Shown here: one piece after another, positions 1-7,483 of the stretch
Numbering within the stretch: the stretch's first letter is position 1
How the letters are laid out: each line of letters opens with the position of its first letter
Assembly: GCA_045661365.1 (NCBI GenBank)
Contig: JAZRFL010000162.1
Span: 1 to 27,569 of the forward strand
DNA length: 27,569 nucleotides
Source of the DNA: UMGS1484 sp045661365
GTDB taxonomy: Bacteria; Bacillota; Clostridia; Oscillospirales; Acutalibacteraceae
Direction: 5' to 3'
Translations under genes and position numbers: made by a program
The notes under the pieces: generated by a model
The model's database searches: none
The model's input: only the letters and a program-made list of their open reading frames with translations
Told to the model about the DNA's origin: nothing

Positions 1-480
1 GGTTGCCGCTTGAATTTGTGCCAAGGTGGCACCGGTGGCAATGGTAAGTCGATTGTTAGAGAAAATAGCCAAGGTTTGTTCGCTGGCACTGCTAGCTATT
101 TTGTCGGAACGCCAAATGCCGGTTTCGGGGACTGTCGGGAATTTGGAACTCTTTGCCCAAGTAACGATGTCGTTGGTGTCGTTGGCATCGGTAACTTTAA
201 CAAACACGTAGCAGGCGGGTTGGTTTGCAGGAATGGTTACTGTTGCTTTGTCGGTAAGACTAACATTCATACCAGGATAGATTTTGGAAGATTGATTACC
301 GGTCAGTTCAACGGTCAAGCTGTTTTTGGTGAAATAGATAACTCGGTTTGGTGCGGCATCAAAAATACCGGCAATGGTGGTAAAAGAGGAGCCCGCATAT
401 AACACGATCAAAGCAAGAATCAAAGTGATGATGCGAAACGACGGCTTTCTATGGTCGTTTTTTTGGTTTTGTATTGCCAC
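1..480 (-). CDS. TasA/camelysin-like secreted protein with SipW-type N-terminus (partial, C-terminus missing)
   Basis: The gene runs off the left edge; 160 codons are visible. The start is a GTG at 478-480, seven bases after a GGAGG ribosome binding site. The N-terminus has a basic stretch, then a hydrophobic segment (about residues 15-36), and a beta-rich exported part. It shares with the four upstream genes a block of the form PANQPACYVFVKV and an end resembling their Leu-Thr-x-x-x-Ala-x-x-x-x C-terminal helix. It lacks the Ala-Trp-Leu motif seen just after the hydrophobic segment in the other four. It is the last visible gene of the minus-strand array, 46 bp after its neighbour. Family knowledge: such proteins form or decorate extracellular fibres after cleavage by SipW. 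The role here is inferred. Confidence 0.7.
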   Translation of the reverse strand, partial: MAIQNQKNDHRKPSFRIITLILALIVLYAGSSFTTIAGIFDAAPNRVIYFTKNSLTVELTGNQSSKIYPGMNVSLTDKATVTIPANQPACYVFVKVTDANDTNDIVTWAKSSKFPTVPETGIWRSDKIASSASEQTLAIFSNNRLTIATGATLAQIQAAT

Positions 481-526
481 GGGACTCCCTCCTTTTTAAA
501 CAAAATTGAAGTGAAAAATCGAACGA

Positions 527-1123
527 TTAAATTACAGTAGAAGCGGTAGCATAGGCTTCGGCCACCGTATGGGCGGTGGATTGTACCGCACAAGCTCTTA
601 CGGTGAGTTTTACCGCGGTATCGCTTATGCTACTAATGTCAGCATTGGTTAAATCCGAATCTATGGTGACAGTAGCAATGGTATTAAAGGTTTGGGCGCT
701 TGTGGATTGTGCCACTTCCTTGTAGTAGTAACTACTGGAACTACTGTATCGGGTAAAGCCGCTGTCGACCGCAAAGGTGAAGTAGTCAATGCTGTTGGGC
801 TCGGTGGTTACCGGGCGAATAAACACGTAGCAGGGCAGGGAGTTGGCGGGTACGGTCACCTTGGGGCCGTTGCTGCCGATGGTGATGACTTGACCGGGAA
901 GCATTTTATGAGAGCCGGTAGAAGCGGCAACGGAATTTAACGTGATGGTAGCATCGTCAATTTGCAAAATGGGAGCGGTATCGGTGGTGAAAAGCCAAGC
1001 GTTTGTATGATATGAAACCCCGGAAGCCAAAACGATCAATGCCAACAAAAGAACAAACACCGAATTTTTCATGGGTTTTAATTGAAAACGCAATTTTCTT
1101 TTTGAGGAATTGGTTTGACTCAC
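527..1123 (-). CDS. TasA/camelysin-like secreted protein with SipW-type N-terminus (short form)
   Basis: This 198-residue protein has a basic N-terminus, a hydrophobic segment near residues 20-37 and an Asn-Ala-Trp-Leu-Phe junction, which is the SipW-type signal pattern. The exported part carries the array-wide block PANSLPCYVFIRP, a YYYKEV strand, and a terminal helix of the VAEAYATA type. I chose the GTG at 1121-1123 because it lies ten bases after AAAGGAG. An earlier in-frame GTG at 1130-1132 nearly touches that ribosome binding site. The gene sits 61 bp after the 1185-1862 gene and 46 bp before the next one, so it is probably co-transcribed. No enzymatic motif is visible, and a structural surface or matrix role is an inference from the family. 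Confidence 0.72.
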   Translation of the reverse strand: MSQTNSSKRKLRFQLKPMKNSVFVLLLALIVLASGVSYHTNAWLFTTDTAPILQIDDATITLNSVAASTGSHKMLPGQVITIGSNGPKVTVPANSLPCYVFIRPVTTEPNSIDYFTFAVDSGFTRYSSSSSYYYKEVAQSTSAQTFNTIATVTIDSDLTNADISSISDTAVKLTVRACAVQSTAHTVAEAYATASTVI

Positions 1124-1175
1124 AGGACTCACACTCCTTTACATTATATTATAATATAGGCAAAATCACCCAAAG

Positions 1176-1205
1176 GTTGCCAAATTACAGGTGAGGTTTG
1201 GCAAC
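1176..1205 (-). repeat. Perfect 9-bp inverted repeat across a stop codon
   Basis: GTTGCCAAA (1176-1184) and TTTGGCAAC (1197-1205) are exact reverse complements with a 12-base loop. The loop contains the stop codon of the 1185-1862 gene. No U-tract follows on the minus strand, so it is not a normal terminator. It may stabilise or process the mRNA between the two genes. Confidence 0.6.
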
Positions 1206-1862
1206 GGCAAAAGCTTCTTCTACCGACAAGCCGGAAAGCTGTACGTAGCAAAACTTGGCGGTCAAGCCGGCATCTTGAGCATCAACATCGAGATTGTTTG
1301 TGTTAATGTCGGTGGTACCGTCTTTCATATATTCGCGGGCGGTAACGTAGCCGTTGCCTTTGGAGTTGCCCAAAATATCATTTTGACCACTTGCGGTGGG
1401 GAATACATAGGGGTTTTGGTTGACGGTTAATTGCTGACCCGCCGTGCCAAAGGTACGGTAATAGTAGCCGGCGTTGCCGGGTACTGCTGTCCACATGTTA
1501 TTATATTGCCAGGTAACGTAATCACCAAAGTTACCACTTTCTATGCAACGGGAAAACAAATAGCCTGCTTCACTGCCTGCTTGAATCACGCAGTTGGGGG
1601 AGGTAACCGCAATTTCGGCACCGGGTAGCAGTTTGAAAGTACCGGCACCTTTGGTCGTTATGACCATGCTACTGCCCACAAAAACGTTGGGCTCCCCGTC
1701 GCCTACCGCTTGCAACCAAGCTGTGGTGGTACGAAAGGGTTGTTGGGATTGTTGTGGCTCTTCGGACCGGGTGAAAACGTAAGGATAAACCAAAACAACG
1801 CACAAAAGCAAGAGAATGACCAACTGAATGATCGCCTTGCGACTGGAACGGTTTTGCTTCAT
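1185..1862 (-). CDS. TasA/camelysin-like secreted protein with SipW-type N-terminus (short form)
   Basis: This 225-residue protein has a basic N-terminus, a hydrophobic segment (about residues 12-30), a polar Glu/Gln-rich stretch and then a Thr-Thr-Ala-Trp-Leu junction. The core has the array-wide block QAGSEAGYLFSRC, a GYYYRTFG strand, NGYVTAREY, and a terminal LSVEEAFAVAKPHL helix. These blocks match those flanking the inserted domain in the two larger paralogues, so this looks like the undecorated shell. The ATG at 1860-1862 lies nine bases after AAGGAG; an in-frame GTG two codons upstream is too close to it. It is the first gene of a second transcription unit with its own promoter at 1927-1955. 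Function is inferred from the family: an extracellular fibre or matrix component. Confidence 0.72.
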   Translation of the reverse strand: MKQNRSSRKAIIQLVILLLLCVVLVYPYVFTRSEEPQQSQQPFRTTTAWLQAVGDGEPNVFVGSSMVITTKGAGTFKLLPGAEIAVTSPNCVIQAGSEAGYLFSRCIESGNFGDYVTWQYNNMWTAVPGNAGYYYRTFGTAGQQLTVNQNPYVFPTASGQNDILGNSKGNGYVTAREYMKDGTTDINTNNLDVDAQDAGLTAKFCYVQLSGLSVEEAFAVAKPHL

Positions 1863-1895
1863 TTTCACACACTCCTTACCAATGAGAATGGTACA

Positions 1896-1913
1896 AATGG
1901 GTACAATAATCCC
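1896..1913 (-). promoter_or_regulatory. Operator-like motif shared with the 4977-4997 site
   Basis: On the plus strand the site begins AATGGGTACA and ends TCCC. The site at 4977-4994 begins with the same ten bases and ends ACCC. Both lie just downstream of the -10 element of a promoter serving the same gene family. Shared sequence at the same relative position suggests a common regulator or leader element. Confidence 0.45.
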
Positions 1914-1926
1914 TTTATACGAAATG

Positions 1927-1955
1927 ATTATAGCATAAAGGTTTTATAAAATCAA
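1927..1955 (-). promoter_or_regulatory. Sigma-A-type promoter for the short TasA-like genes
   Basis: On the minus strand there is a -35 TTGATT (1950-1955), a 17-bp spacer, and a -10 TATAAT (1927-1932). The predicted start lies about 55 bases before the ATG at 1862. The six bases TATGCT leading into the -10 region are the same as in the promoter at 5018-5046. Confidence 0.75.
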
Positions 1956-1966
1956 CAACTTTTTTG

Positions 1967-2009
1967 AAAAAAACAGCCCACTCGAACCAAAAAAATGAAT
2001 CGAGAGGGC
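1967..2009 (-). terminator. Rho-independent terminator after the 2032-3333 gene
   Basis: The stem GCCCTCTCGA / TCGAGTGGGC has one mismatch and is followed on the minus strand by TG and seven Ts (1967-1973). It ends the first transcription unit of the array, just upstream of the promoter for the second. Confidence 0.8.
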
Positions 2010-2031
2010 AAGAGTTGGTGGAAATGATCGA

Positions 2032-3333
2032 TCAATTGGCATCTAACGTAGGTTTAACAGCCGAAAATGCCTGAGAAAGGGTAAGGTTCTTTTGCTGAAT
2101 AGCCACCGCTCTGAAATACAAGGAAACGTCGGGATTGGCTAAATCGGCGGCGACAATGTCGCTTCCGTTACGTTTTTGGGAGCGGCAGGTAACGTAGCCG
2201 TTTGCCATAGAGGTACCGTTGCGGTCGTTGTCGACCAACCCTTCTAAAATCTGAAAGGTTTGCGATTCGGTCAAGGGACCGTCTTCTACATCACCTACTA
2301 TGCGGTAGTAATAATCGTCATAATTCTGACTGACGAAGGTGTTGTTAAAGTCAAAGGTGTGCATAGAAGTGCGAGAGATCCACCATGTAGGCCCAAAAGA
2401 CCAGGCAAACTTGGTGTCGTTATCGCCGTAGTTGGACTCGGCGGCAAAATTCAATTTAAAGGTGCCCGAATCATCGTCTTTACGGGGCAGACGAACTTCA
2501 AAACCATAGCCCGAACCTTCAGAATCAGAAAAGGTAAAATGAACCAGATTGCTTCCGTTTTGAAAATATTGTGTGTTACAGTAAGGGGCTTTGTTGCTTG
2601 GGAGTGCGGCGATTTCACCGGCAATGGTTCCGCTGTAATCTACGCGGAAAGCAACATCGCCGTGCTCGGTCGTACCAACGGTGTTTCCCAACGACAAATC
2701 GTTGCTGGCGGTGGGGTCGGGGTCGTAATACATACGGACGGAAGCGGTGGTGTGAGGGGTATACATTTTGAAGTATACGTACACAGAGGTGCTGTCATAA
2801 GCAACCCACATTTTTATGTTCGAGTCAATGGTACCGGTAAACGGGGTTGTACCTCCGTTGCTTAAATAGGCGGTTAAGTGGTCGTCATAGGTATCATTGG
2901 CAGAGTCAAAATAAAAGTGTTTGCTGGTTTGATAGGTAGGGTCGAGCTTACCGTCTATTACAAACTCGCTCATAGGGAGAAACTCGGTCCCGATGTTGTA
3001 ATCCAAAAAATCTGCTGCGTTGGCGTTCCCTTTGCCTTTTACAAACAAATAACAGGGTTCACTGCCTGCCTCTACGGTAACGGTTGGGTCTTTTGCGATT
3101 CTTTCGCTCGGCACCAAACGCTGACCGTCGCCAACGGTTTCACCAAAAGAAAGGTCTAAGTTTTTACCGCTGACAAACACGTTTTGTGCCGTAGCGTCAT
3201 AGGCGTTTAACCATGCGGTGGTAGAGGACAAAAGGGCGACCGAAACCAAAACCACCACCAATAAAATCGGTAGTTTGCTTTTTAAAACCGTATGCAAATG
3301 ATTGTTATGACTCTTGTTTTTGGGGTTGTGCAC
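2032..3333 (-). CDS. TasA/camelysin-like secreted protein with inserted CBM9-like domain
   Basis: This 433-residue protein has a basic N-terminus, a hydrophobic segment (about 21-36), and a Thr-Thr-Ala-Trp-Leu junction (38-42). The shell begins at about 43-120, including EAGSEPCYLFVKG. A separate domain, about 124-320, starts IDGKLD, contains MWVAYDSTSVYVYFKMY and GYGFEVRLP, and reads like a family 9 carbohydrate-binding (DOMON-related) beta-sandwich. The shell resumes with YYYRIVGD (341-348), NGYVTCR and the final LTLSQAFSAVKP helix. The start GTG (3331-3333) follows AGGAGG with good spacing. It sits 43 bp after its larger paralogue and is followed by a terminator. Likely a surface or matrix fibre subunit that binds carbohydrate; ligand and partners are unknown. 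Confidence 0.75.
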   Translation of the reverse strand: MHNPKNKSHNNHLHTVLKSKLPILLVVVLVSVALLSSTTAWLNAYDATAQNVFVSGKNLDLSFGETVGDGQRLVPSERIAKDPTVTVEAGSEPCYLFVKGKGNANAADFLDYNIGTEFLPMSEFVIDGKLDPTYQTSKHFYFDSANDTYDDHLTAYLSNGGTTPFTGTIDSNIKMWVAYDSTSVYVYFKMYTPHTTASVRMYYDPDPTASNDLSLGNTVGTTEHGDVAFRVDYSGTIAGEIAALPSNKAPYCNTQYFQNGSNLVHFTFSDSEGSGYGFEVRLPRKDDDSGTFKLNFAAESNYGDNDTKFAWSFGPTWWISRTSMHTFDFNNTFVSQNYDDYYYRIVGDVEDGPLTESQTFQILEGLVDNDRNGTSMANGYVTCRSQKRNGSDIVAADLANPDVSLYFRAVAIQQKNLTLSQAFSAVKPTLDAN

Positions 3334-3376
3334 AAACTTCCCCTCCTTTTTTAGAGTTTACAGGAAAAGCAAATTG

Positions 3377-4951
3377 TTAATTTTGGGCAAAGATTCGAAC
3401 AGCCTCAGCATAGGCCTGATCCAATTCTATGTGAGACCTCTGAATAGAGCACACCTCGAACTGTAGGGTTACGTCGTTGTTAGCATCGGCACTTTGCAAC
3501 ATTTCTTGGGTTACGGTGCTTTTGACAAACACGTGACCGTCGGTGTAGTCGTTGTCTTCATCGTTGTAGCAAGCGCCGCTGCGCAAAATGGGGAAGGTGT
3601 AATCTTCGGCAACAACACCCTCGCTCAGCTCTGCTTCCTCGTCACCGATCACCTTGTAGTAAATACCGGTTTCATTAACAAAGGGGTTGTTTTCGTCGTC
3701 TAACTCAAAACTGAGCATGCTATCATACCACAACCAAAAGCTTTGACCAAAGGCCAAGGTCATTTGCTCGTCTTCATATTCTGTATCGAAAGAAGCGGCG
3801 GCGACGCTAAGCTTGAAATAAGGATTGCCGTTTTTGGTGTCGTAGTAACTGTTGTTGCGGGGCAGGCGGATTTCGTACCCGTAACCGCCTAAGGTATCTT
3901 TGGCGTTGCCGTTTATATCGCCTTTAAATTCAAAGAAAACAGCGTTGGGGTTTTCGGCGTTTTGGCAGTCGTTCTGGGAATAAAAATAGTCATACATGGA
4001 GCCACTGCCGTACCCGATCTTTTCACCGGCGGTGTTACATTCTGCGTAAATGCCGTTTACTTTTGGACGTTCATCGGCAGGGAAAAATTTAGCTTCTGCA
4101 TCTCCTTGGGTGAGAACGTCATCATGGTTATTAAATTGTTGTTCACGATTGCTTACGAGAACATCTTCGGTGAAAATATCGGGATATTGGGAATAATCGA
4201 TGTTTTCCCGGCTTTTTGGGTCGGGGTCCCAATAAACACTGAAATAGTCAGAATTATTGCCCCCTATATATGTGCCGCGATTTAGGTAATAATCGTTATC
4301 ATAAATTTTGGCAAACAAATATACGTAGTCGTGGTCATAAGCCACCCACAATTCCATAGCGTGTTGGGCTTTGGCACTATTTACTCCGCTTGCGAGTACA
4401 TCGGCCAAGGGTTGATAGGTTAAGGCAAAGTTTGCATTCCCGTTATAATAAGCTTGGTTTACATCGCCACTGTGATGGCTGGATTCGGAATAATAGGCTT
4501 CCAGACCGGGGTAGGCAGACCAGGCACTGTTAAAATACCAACCGGTTCGGTGGGAACCGTCGGCATTGTCGTACATAGAGTCCAACTTGCCGTCCACCAC
4601 AAAACTGCCGTATTGTTGCCAGTCGGAATGAATGTAGTAATCAATATAATCGGACAAATTGTCTGATTCGGTGGGTTTCATGAACAAATAAGCAGGTTCA
4701 CTTCCTGCTTGAATGGTAGCAGAAGGGTTTTTGGCAATGGGGGTGTTGGGCATCATAAAATATTCCCAATCATCTTCGGCGGCAACCACCTCTAAGTTAC
4801 TGCCCGAAAAGTTGTTGATAATAGGGTCGGACTGAGAGGTAAGCCAGGCAAACACGCCGCCAACTACGCTTCCTAACAATAATAATATGCAAAGAGATAT
4901 GGCCAGCACTTTTTGCTTGGTAGACAACGGGCGTTTTTCAACCGTTTTCAT
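3377..4951 (-). CDS. TasA/camelysin-like secreted protein with larger inserted CBM9-like domain
   Basis: This 524-residue protein is the first gene of the array. Residues 14-34 are hydrophobic and lead into Gly-Gly-Val-Phe-Ala-Trp-Leu-Thr, the clearest SipW-type junction of the set. The shell block QAGSEPAYLFMKP lies at 81-93. A CBM9-like insert spans about 117-410: VVDGKLD, LWVAYDHDYVYLFAKIYD, YWDPDP, GGYGYEIRLP and FKLSVAAASF. The shell returns with IYYKVIGD (430-437), TDGHVFVKS and an IELDQAYAEAV helix. The insert is about 100 residues longer than in the 433-residue paralogue and is rich in Asn, Asp and Tyr. The ATG at 4949-4951 follows AGGAG. It is driven by the promoter at 5018-5046. Inferred role: a carbohydrate-binding surface or matrix protein. 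Confidence 0.75.
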   Translation of the reverse strand: MKTVEKRPLSTKQKVLAISLCILLLLGSVVGGVFAWLTSQSDPIINNFSGSNLEVVAAEDDWEYFMMPNTPIAKNPSATIQAGSEPAYLFMKPTESDNLSDYIDYYIHSDWQQYGSFVVDGKLDSMYDNADGSHRTGWYFNSAWSAYPGLEAYYSESSHHSGDVNQAYYNGNANFALTYQPLADVLASGVNSAKAQHAMELWVAYDHDYVYLFAKIYDNDYYLNRGTYIGGNNSDYFSVYWDPDPKSRENIDYSQYPDIFTEDVLVSNREQQFNNHDDVLTQGDAEAKFFPADERPKVNGIYAECNTAGEKIGYGSGSMYDYFYSQNDCQNAENPNAVFFEFKGDINGNAKDTLGGYGYEIRLPRNNSYYDTKNGNPYFKLSVAAASFDTEYEDEQMTLAFGQSFWLWYDSMLSFELDDENNPFVNETGIYYKVIGDEEAELSEGVVAEDYTFPILRSGACYNDEDNDYTDGHVFVKSTVTQEMLQSADANNDVTLQFEVCSIQRSHIELDQAYAEAVRIFAQN

Positions 4952-4976
4952 ATCTTCACACTCCTAATCTGTTAAA

Positions 4977-4997
4977 AATGGGTACACTACACCCATT
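4977..4997 (-). promoter_or_regulatory. Palindromic operator-like site downstream of the array promoter
   Basis: AATGGGT (4977-4983) and ACCCATT (4991-4997) are perfect inverted repeats separated by seven bases. The site lies in the 5' untranslated region, about 20 bases after the -10 box, and is closely related to the 1896-1913 site. It could be a repressor operator or a small RNA hairpin. Confidence 0.5.
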
Positions 4998-5017
4998 AAT
5001 GCTAATAAGTCACAATG

Positions 5018-5046
5018 AGTATAGCATATTCCGAGTGTAAAGTCAA
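5018..5046 (-). promoter_or_regulatory. Sigma-A-type promoter for the CBM9-containing TasA-like genes
   Basis: On the minus strand there is a -35 TTGACT (5041-5046), a 17-bp spacer and a -10 TATACT (5018-5023). Its layout matches the promoter at 1927-1955. Confidence 0.78.
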
Positions 5047-5077
5047 TGACCGAACTCCAACTTTTTTTTGAAAATCC

Positions 5078-5106
5078 TTGACTTTTTTAGGGGTAGGTGA
5101 TAAACT
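5078..5106 (+). promoter_or_regulatory. Promoter for the thrS T-box leader
   Basis: There is a -35 TTGACT (5078-5083), a 17-bp spacer and a -10-like TAAACT (5101-5106). It sits directly before the start of the T-box structure. The -10 is a four-of-six match. Confidence 0.6.
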
Positions 5107-5125
5107 TAGAGCAAATCATTTAATG

Positions 5126-5355
5126 CGTTGACAAAGGAGCCGTACCCTTTACACCGTTTGCCAGAGAGGATTTGCCGTGGGCTGTAAGCAGATCCAAACA
5201 AGGAATTGGGTTACATACCGCCTTTGGAGTGCCGCCGTATTCAAGGTGTGCCGCGTGACCTGCGTTATGGGGTTGCAAAGTGACGGCGTTTGCCGTAATT
5301 TGGGTGGAACCGTGGAGTAAGTGCACTTCATCCCTTGTGGGGTGAGGTGTTTTTT
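5126..5355 (+). ncRNA. T-box leader (threonine) with terminator/antiterminator
   Basis: The base of stem I is CAAAGG (5132-5137) pairing with CCTTTG (5221-5226). An ACC triplet (5217-5219) lies in the adjacent internal loop and fits a threonine specifier codon. The distal stem I motif AGAGAG is at 5163-5168. The T-box core TGGGTGGAACCG is at 5301-5312. An 11-bp terminator stem (5324-5334 with 5339-5349) follows, then six Ts (5350-5355). Uncharged tRNA-Thr should pair with ACC and the T-box core to favour the antiterminator. The ACC call fits the downstream thrS. Confidence 0.9.
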
Positions 5356-5440
5356 GTTTGTACGGAAACCGCAGTTGGGGATTTAGTTTATTTACATTAT
5401 ATATAAATAAAATACATTATACATTTTGGAGATGAAAATC

Positions 5441-7384
5441 ATGATTCAAGTAAAATTGAGAGATGAATTTCGTGAATTCGAAGCCGGTGTTTTGGCGGGC
5501 GACGTAGCGAAAGAAATCAGCATGGGGTTGTATCGTAACTGCTGTGCTTGTTTGATCGACGGTCAGGTTGCCGATTTGCGCACGCCCTTGACCGAAAACT
5601 GTGAAGTTACCTTTTTGACCTTTGACGACAAAGAAGGGCAAAAGGCATTTTGGCACACTGCTTCTCACATTTTGGCACAAGCGGTAAAACGCTTGTATCC
5701 CAACGTGAAATTGTGCATTGGGCCTGCCATTGACGGCGGTTTTTATTACGACTTTGACACCGACGAAGCTTTTACGCCCGAAATGCTTACCGCAATTGAA
5801 GGGGAAATGAAAAAAATCGTAAAAGAAAACATTGAACTGGAACGATTTGAACTGCCTCCCGCCGAAGCCATGCAATTGCTTGCTGACATGGGCGAAACCT
5901 ATAAGGTAGAATTGGCACAAGAACATGCCGACAAAGGGGAAAACATTTCCTTCTATAAACAAGGCGACTTTACCGACCTGTGTGCCGGCCCGCACCTGAT
6001 GAACACCGGTGTGGTCAAAGCCTTTAAATTGACTCAATGCACCGGCGCTTACTGGAGAGGGGATGCCAAAAACAAAATGCTTTGCCGTGTGTACGGTACT
6101 GCTTTCCCCAAAGCCAGCATGTTAGAAGAACACTTGGCTCGCATTGAAGAAGCCAAAAAACGTGACCACAACCTGCTGGGTCGTCAACTCGGCTACTTCA
6201 CCACCAGCGAATACATCGGTCAAGGGTTGCCCATAATGCTTCCCAAGGGTGCTCGTATTATTCAAACTCTGCAACGGTTTGTGGAAGACGAAGAAGAACG
6301 CCGTGGTTGGTTGCTGACCAAAACTCCCTATATGGCAAAGAGCGATTTGTACAAGATTTCCGGTCACTGGGATCATTACCAAGACGGTATGTTTGTCATG
6401 GGTGACGAAGCAACCGACGACGAAGTGTTTGCCTTGCGTCCCATGACCTGCCCCTTCCAATACCAAGCTTACCTGAACAAAGCCCGCTCTTACCGTGATC
6501 TGCCCTTGCGGTACAACGAAACCTCTACCTTGTTCCGTAACGAAGCAAGCGGTGAAATGCACGGGCTGATTCGTGTACGTCAGTTTACCATTTCCGAAGG
6601 CCACTTGATGTGTACCCCCGAACAGTTGGAGGATGAATTCAAGGGTTGTTTGGAATTGGCGATCTTCATGCTCAAAACCTTGGGCTTGTACGAAGACGTT
6701 TCTTACCGTTTCTCTCAATGGGATCCCCAAGATACCGAAAAATACATCGGTACCAAAGAACAATGGGACGAAGCCCAAGGTCTTATGGAACGCATTCTCA
6801 ACCATTTGGAAATTCCCTATGAAATCGGTGTTGGCGAAGCCGCCTTCTACGGTCCCAAGTTGGATATTCAAATCAAAAACGTACACGGCAAAGAAGATAC
6901 TCTTATTACCATTCAGATCGACCAAATGTTGGCGGAAAAATTCGGCATGGAATACACCGATTCCGACGGCGAGAAAAAGATTCCCTGCATCATTCACCGC
7001 ACCTCCATTGGTTGCTACGAAGGCACCCTTGCCTTGCTGATTGAAAAATATGCGGGCGCTATGCCCATGTGGCTGTCTCCCGAACAGGTACGGGTATTGC
7101 CCATCTCGGAACGGTTGTTGGAGCAAGCCCAAGAGGTGACTGCTGAGCTGAAAAAAGCAGGTCTGCGCGTTACTTGCGATACCCGCAGTGAAAAGATCGG
7201 CTACAAGATTCGGGAAGCCCAAATGGAAAAGGTCAATTACATGCTTATCATTGGTGATAAAGAAGCCGAAAGCGGTACCGTTTCGGTTCGCAAACGGGGT
7301 GAGACCGGCGACATCGGTTCTATGCCTCTTGCCGATTTCGTTGCTATGGCAAAAGAAGAAATCGACACCAAGAAGATTGGCTAA
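5441..7384 (+). CDS. thrS: Threonyl-tRNA synthetase
   Basis: This 647-residue class II synthetase charges tRNA-Thr in the cytoplasm. An N-terminal TGS domain covers about residues 1-60. The editing (tRNA SAD) domain has HTASH and CAGPH metal-binding motifs. The catalytic core shows RPMTCPFQYQ, the motif 2 region RYNETSTLFRNE, and SEGHLMC. The core Cys, the His of SEGH and the His of IIHRTS are the expected zinc ligands. A C-terminal anticodon-binding domain follows VRVLPIS. The ATG at 5441 lies nine bases after GGAG; a start five codons upstream would place the ribosome binding site inside the gene. The core zinc motif is TCPFQ rather than the familiar NCPGH, a variant I believe occurs in Firmicutes. 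Expression is controlled by the T-box. Confidence 0.97.
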   Translation: MIQVKLRDEFREFEAGVLAGDVAKEISMGLYRNCCACLIDGQVADLRTPLTENCEVTFLTFDDKEGQKAFWHTASHILAQAVKRLYPNVKLCIGPAIDGGFYYDFDTDEAFTPEMLTAIEGEMKKIVKENIELERFELPPAEAMQLLADMGETYKVELAQEHADKGENISFYKQGDFTDLCAGPHLMNTGVVKAFKLTQCTGAYWRGDAKNKMLCRVYGTAFPKASMLEEHLARIEEAKKRDHNLLGRQLGYFTTSEYIGQGLPIMLPKGARIIQTLQRFVEDEEERRGWLLTKTPYMAKSDLYKISGHWDHYQDGMFVMGDEATDDEVFALRPMTCPFQYQAYLNKARSYRDLPLRYNETSTLFRNEASGEMHGLIRVRQFTISEGHLMCTPEQLEDEFKGCLELAIFMLKTLGLYEDVSYRFSQWDPQDTEKYIGTKEQWDEAQGLMERILNHLEIPYEIGVGEAAFYGPKLDIQIKNVHGKEDTLITIQIDQMLAEKFGMEYTDSDGEKKIPCIIHRTSIGCYEGTLALLIEKYAGAMPMWLSPEQVRVLPISERLLEQAQEVTAELKKAGLRVTCDTRSEKIGYKIREAQMEKVNYMLIIGDKEAESGTVSVRKRGETGDIGSMPLADFVAMAKEEIDTKKIG

Positions 7385-7390
7385 CAGCAA

Positions 7391-7422
7391 AATCCTCCGA
7401 GGAAATCTCGGAGGATTTTTTT
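7391..7422 (+). terminator. Rho-independent terminator after thrS
   Basis: AATCCTCCGAG (7391-7401) pairs perfectly with CTCGGAGGATT (7407-7417), and a T-run follows. Confidence 0.93.
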
Positions 7423-7483
7423 ATCACACATCGGTCGGCTTCACATAGTATGACAGTGAAGGCTCGAAAGGAGGCTGACAACA

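Noticed and set aside
6122..7390. A 422-codon open frame on the opposite strand of thrS
   Set aside because: It is fully antisense to a well-supported thrS gene, lacks a ribosome binding site and has no recognisable motif; its length reflects thrS codon use.
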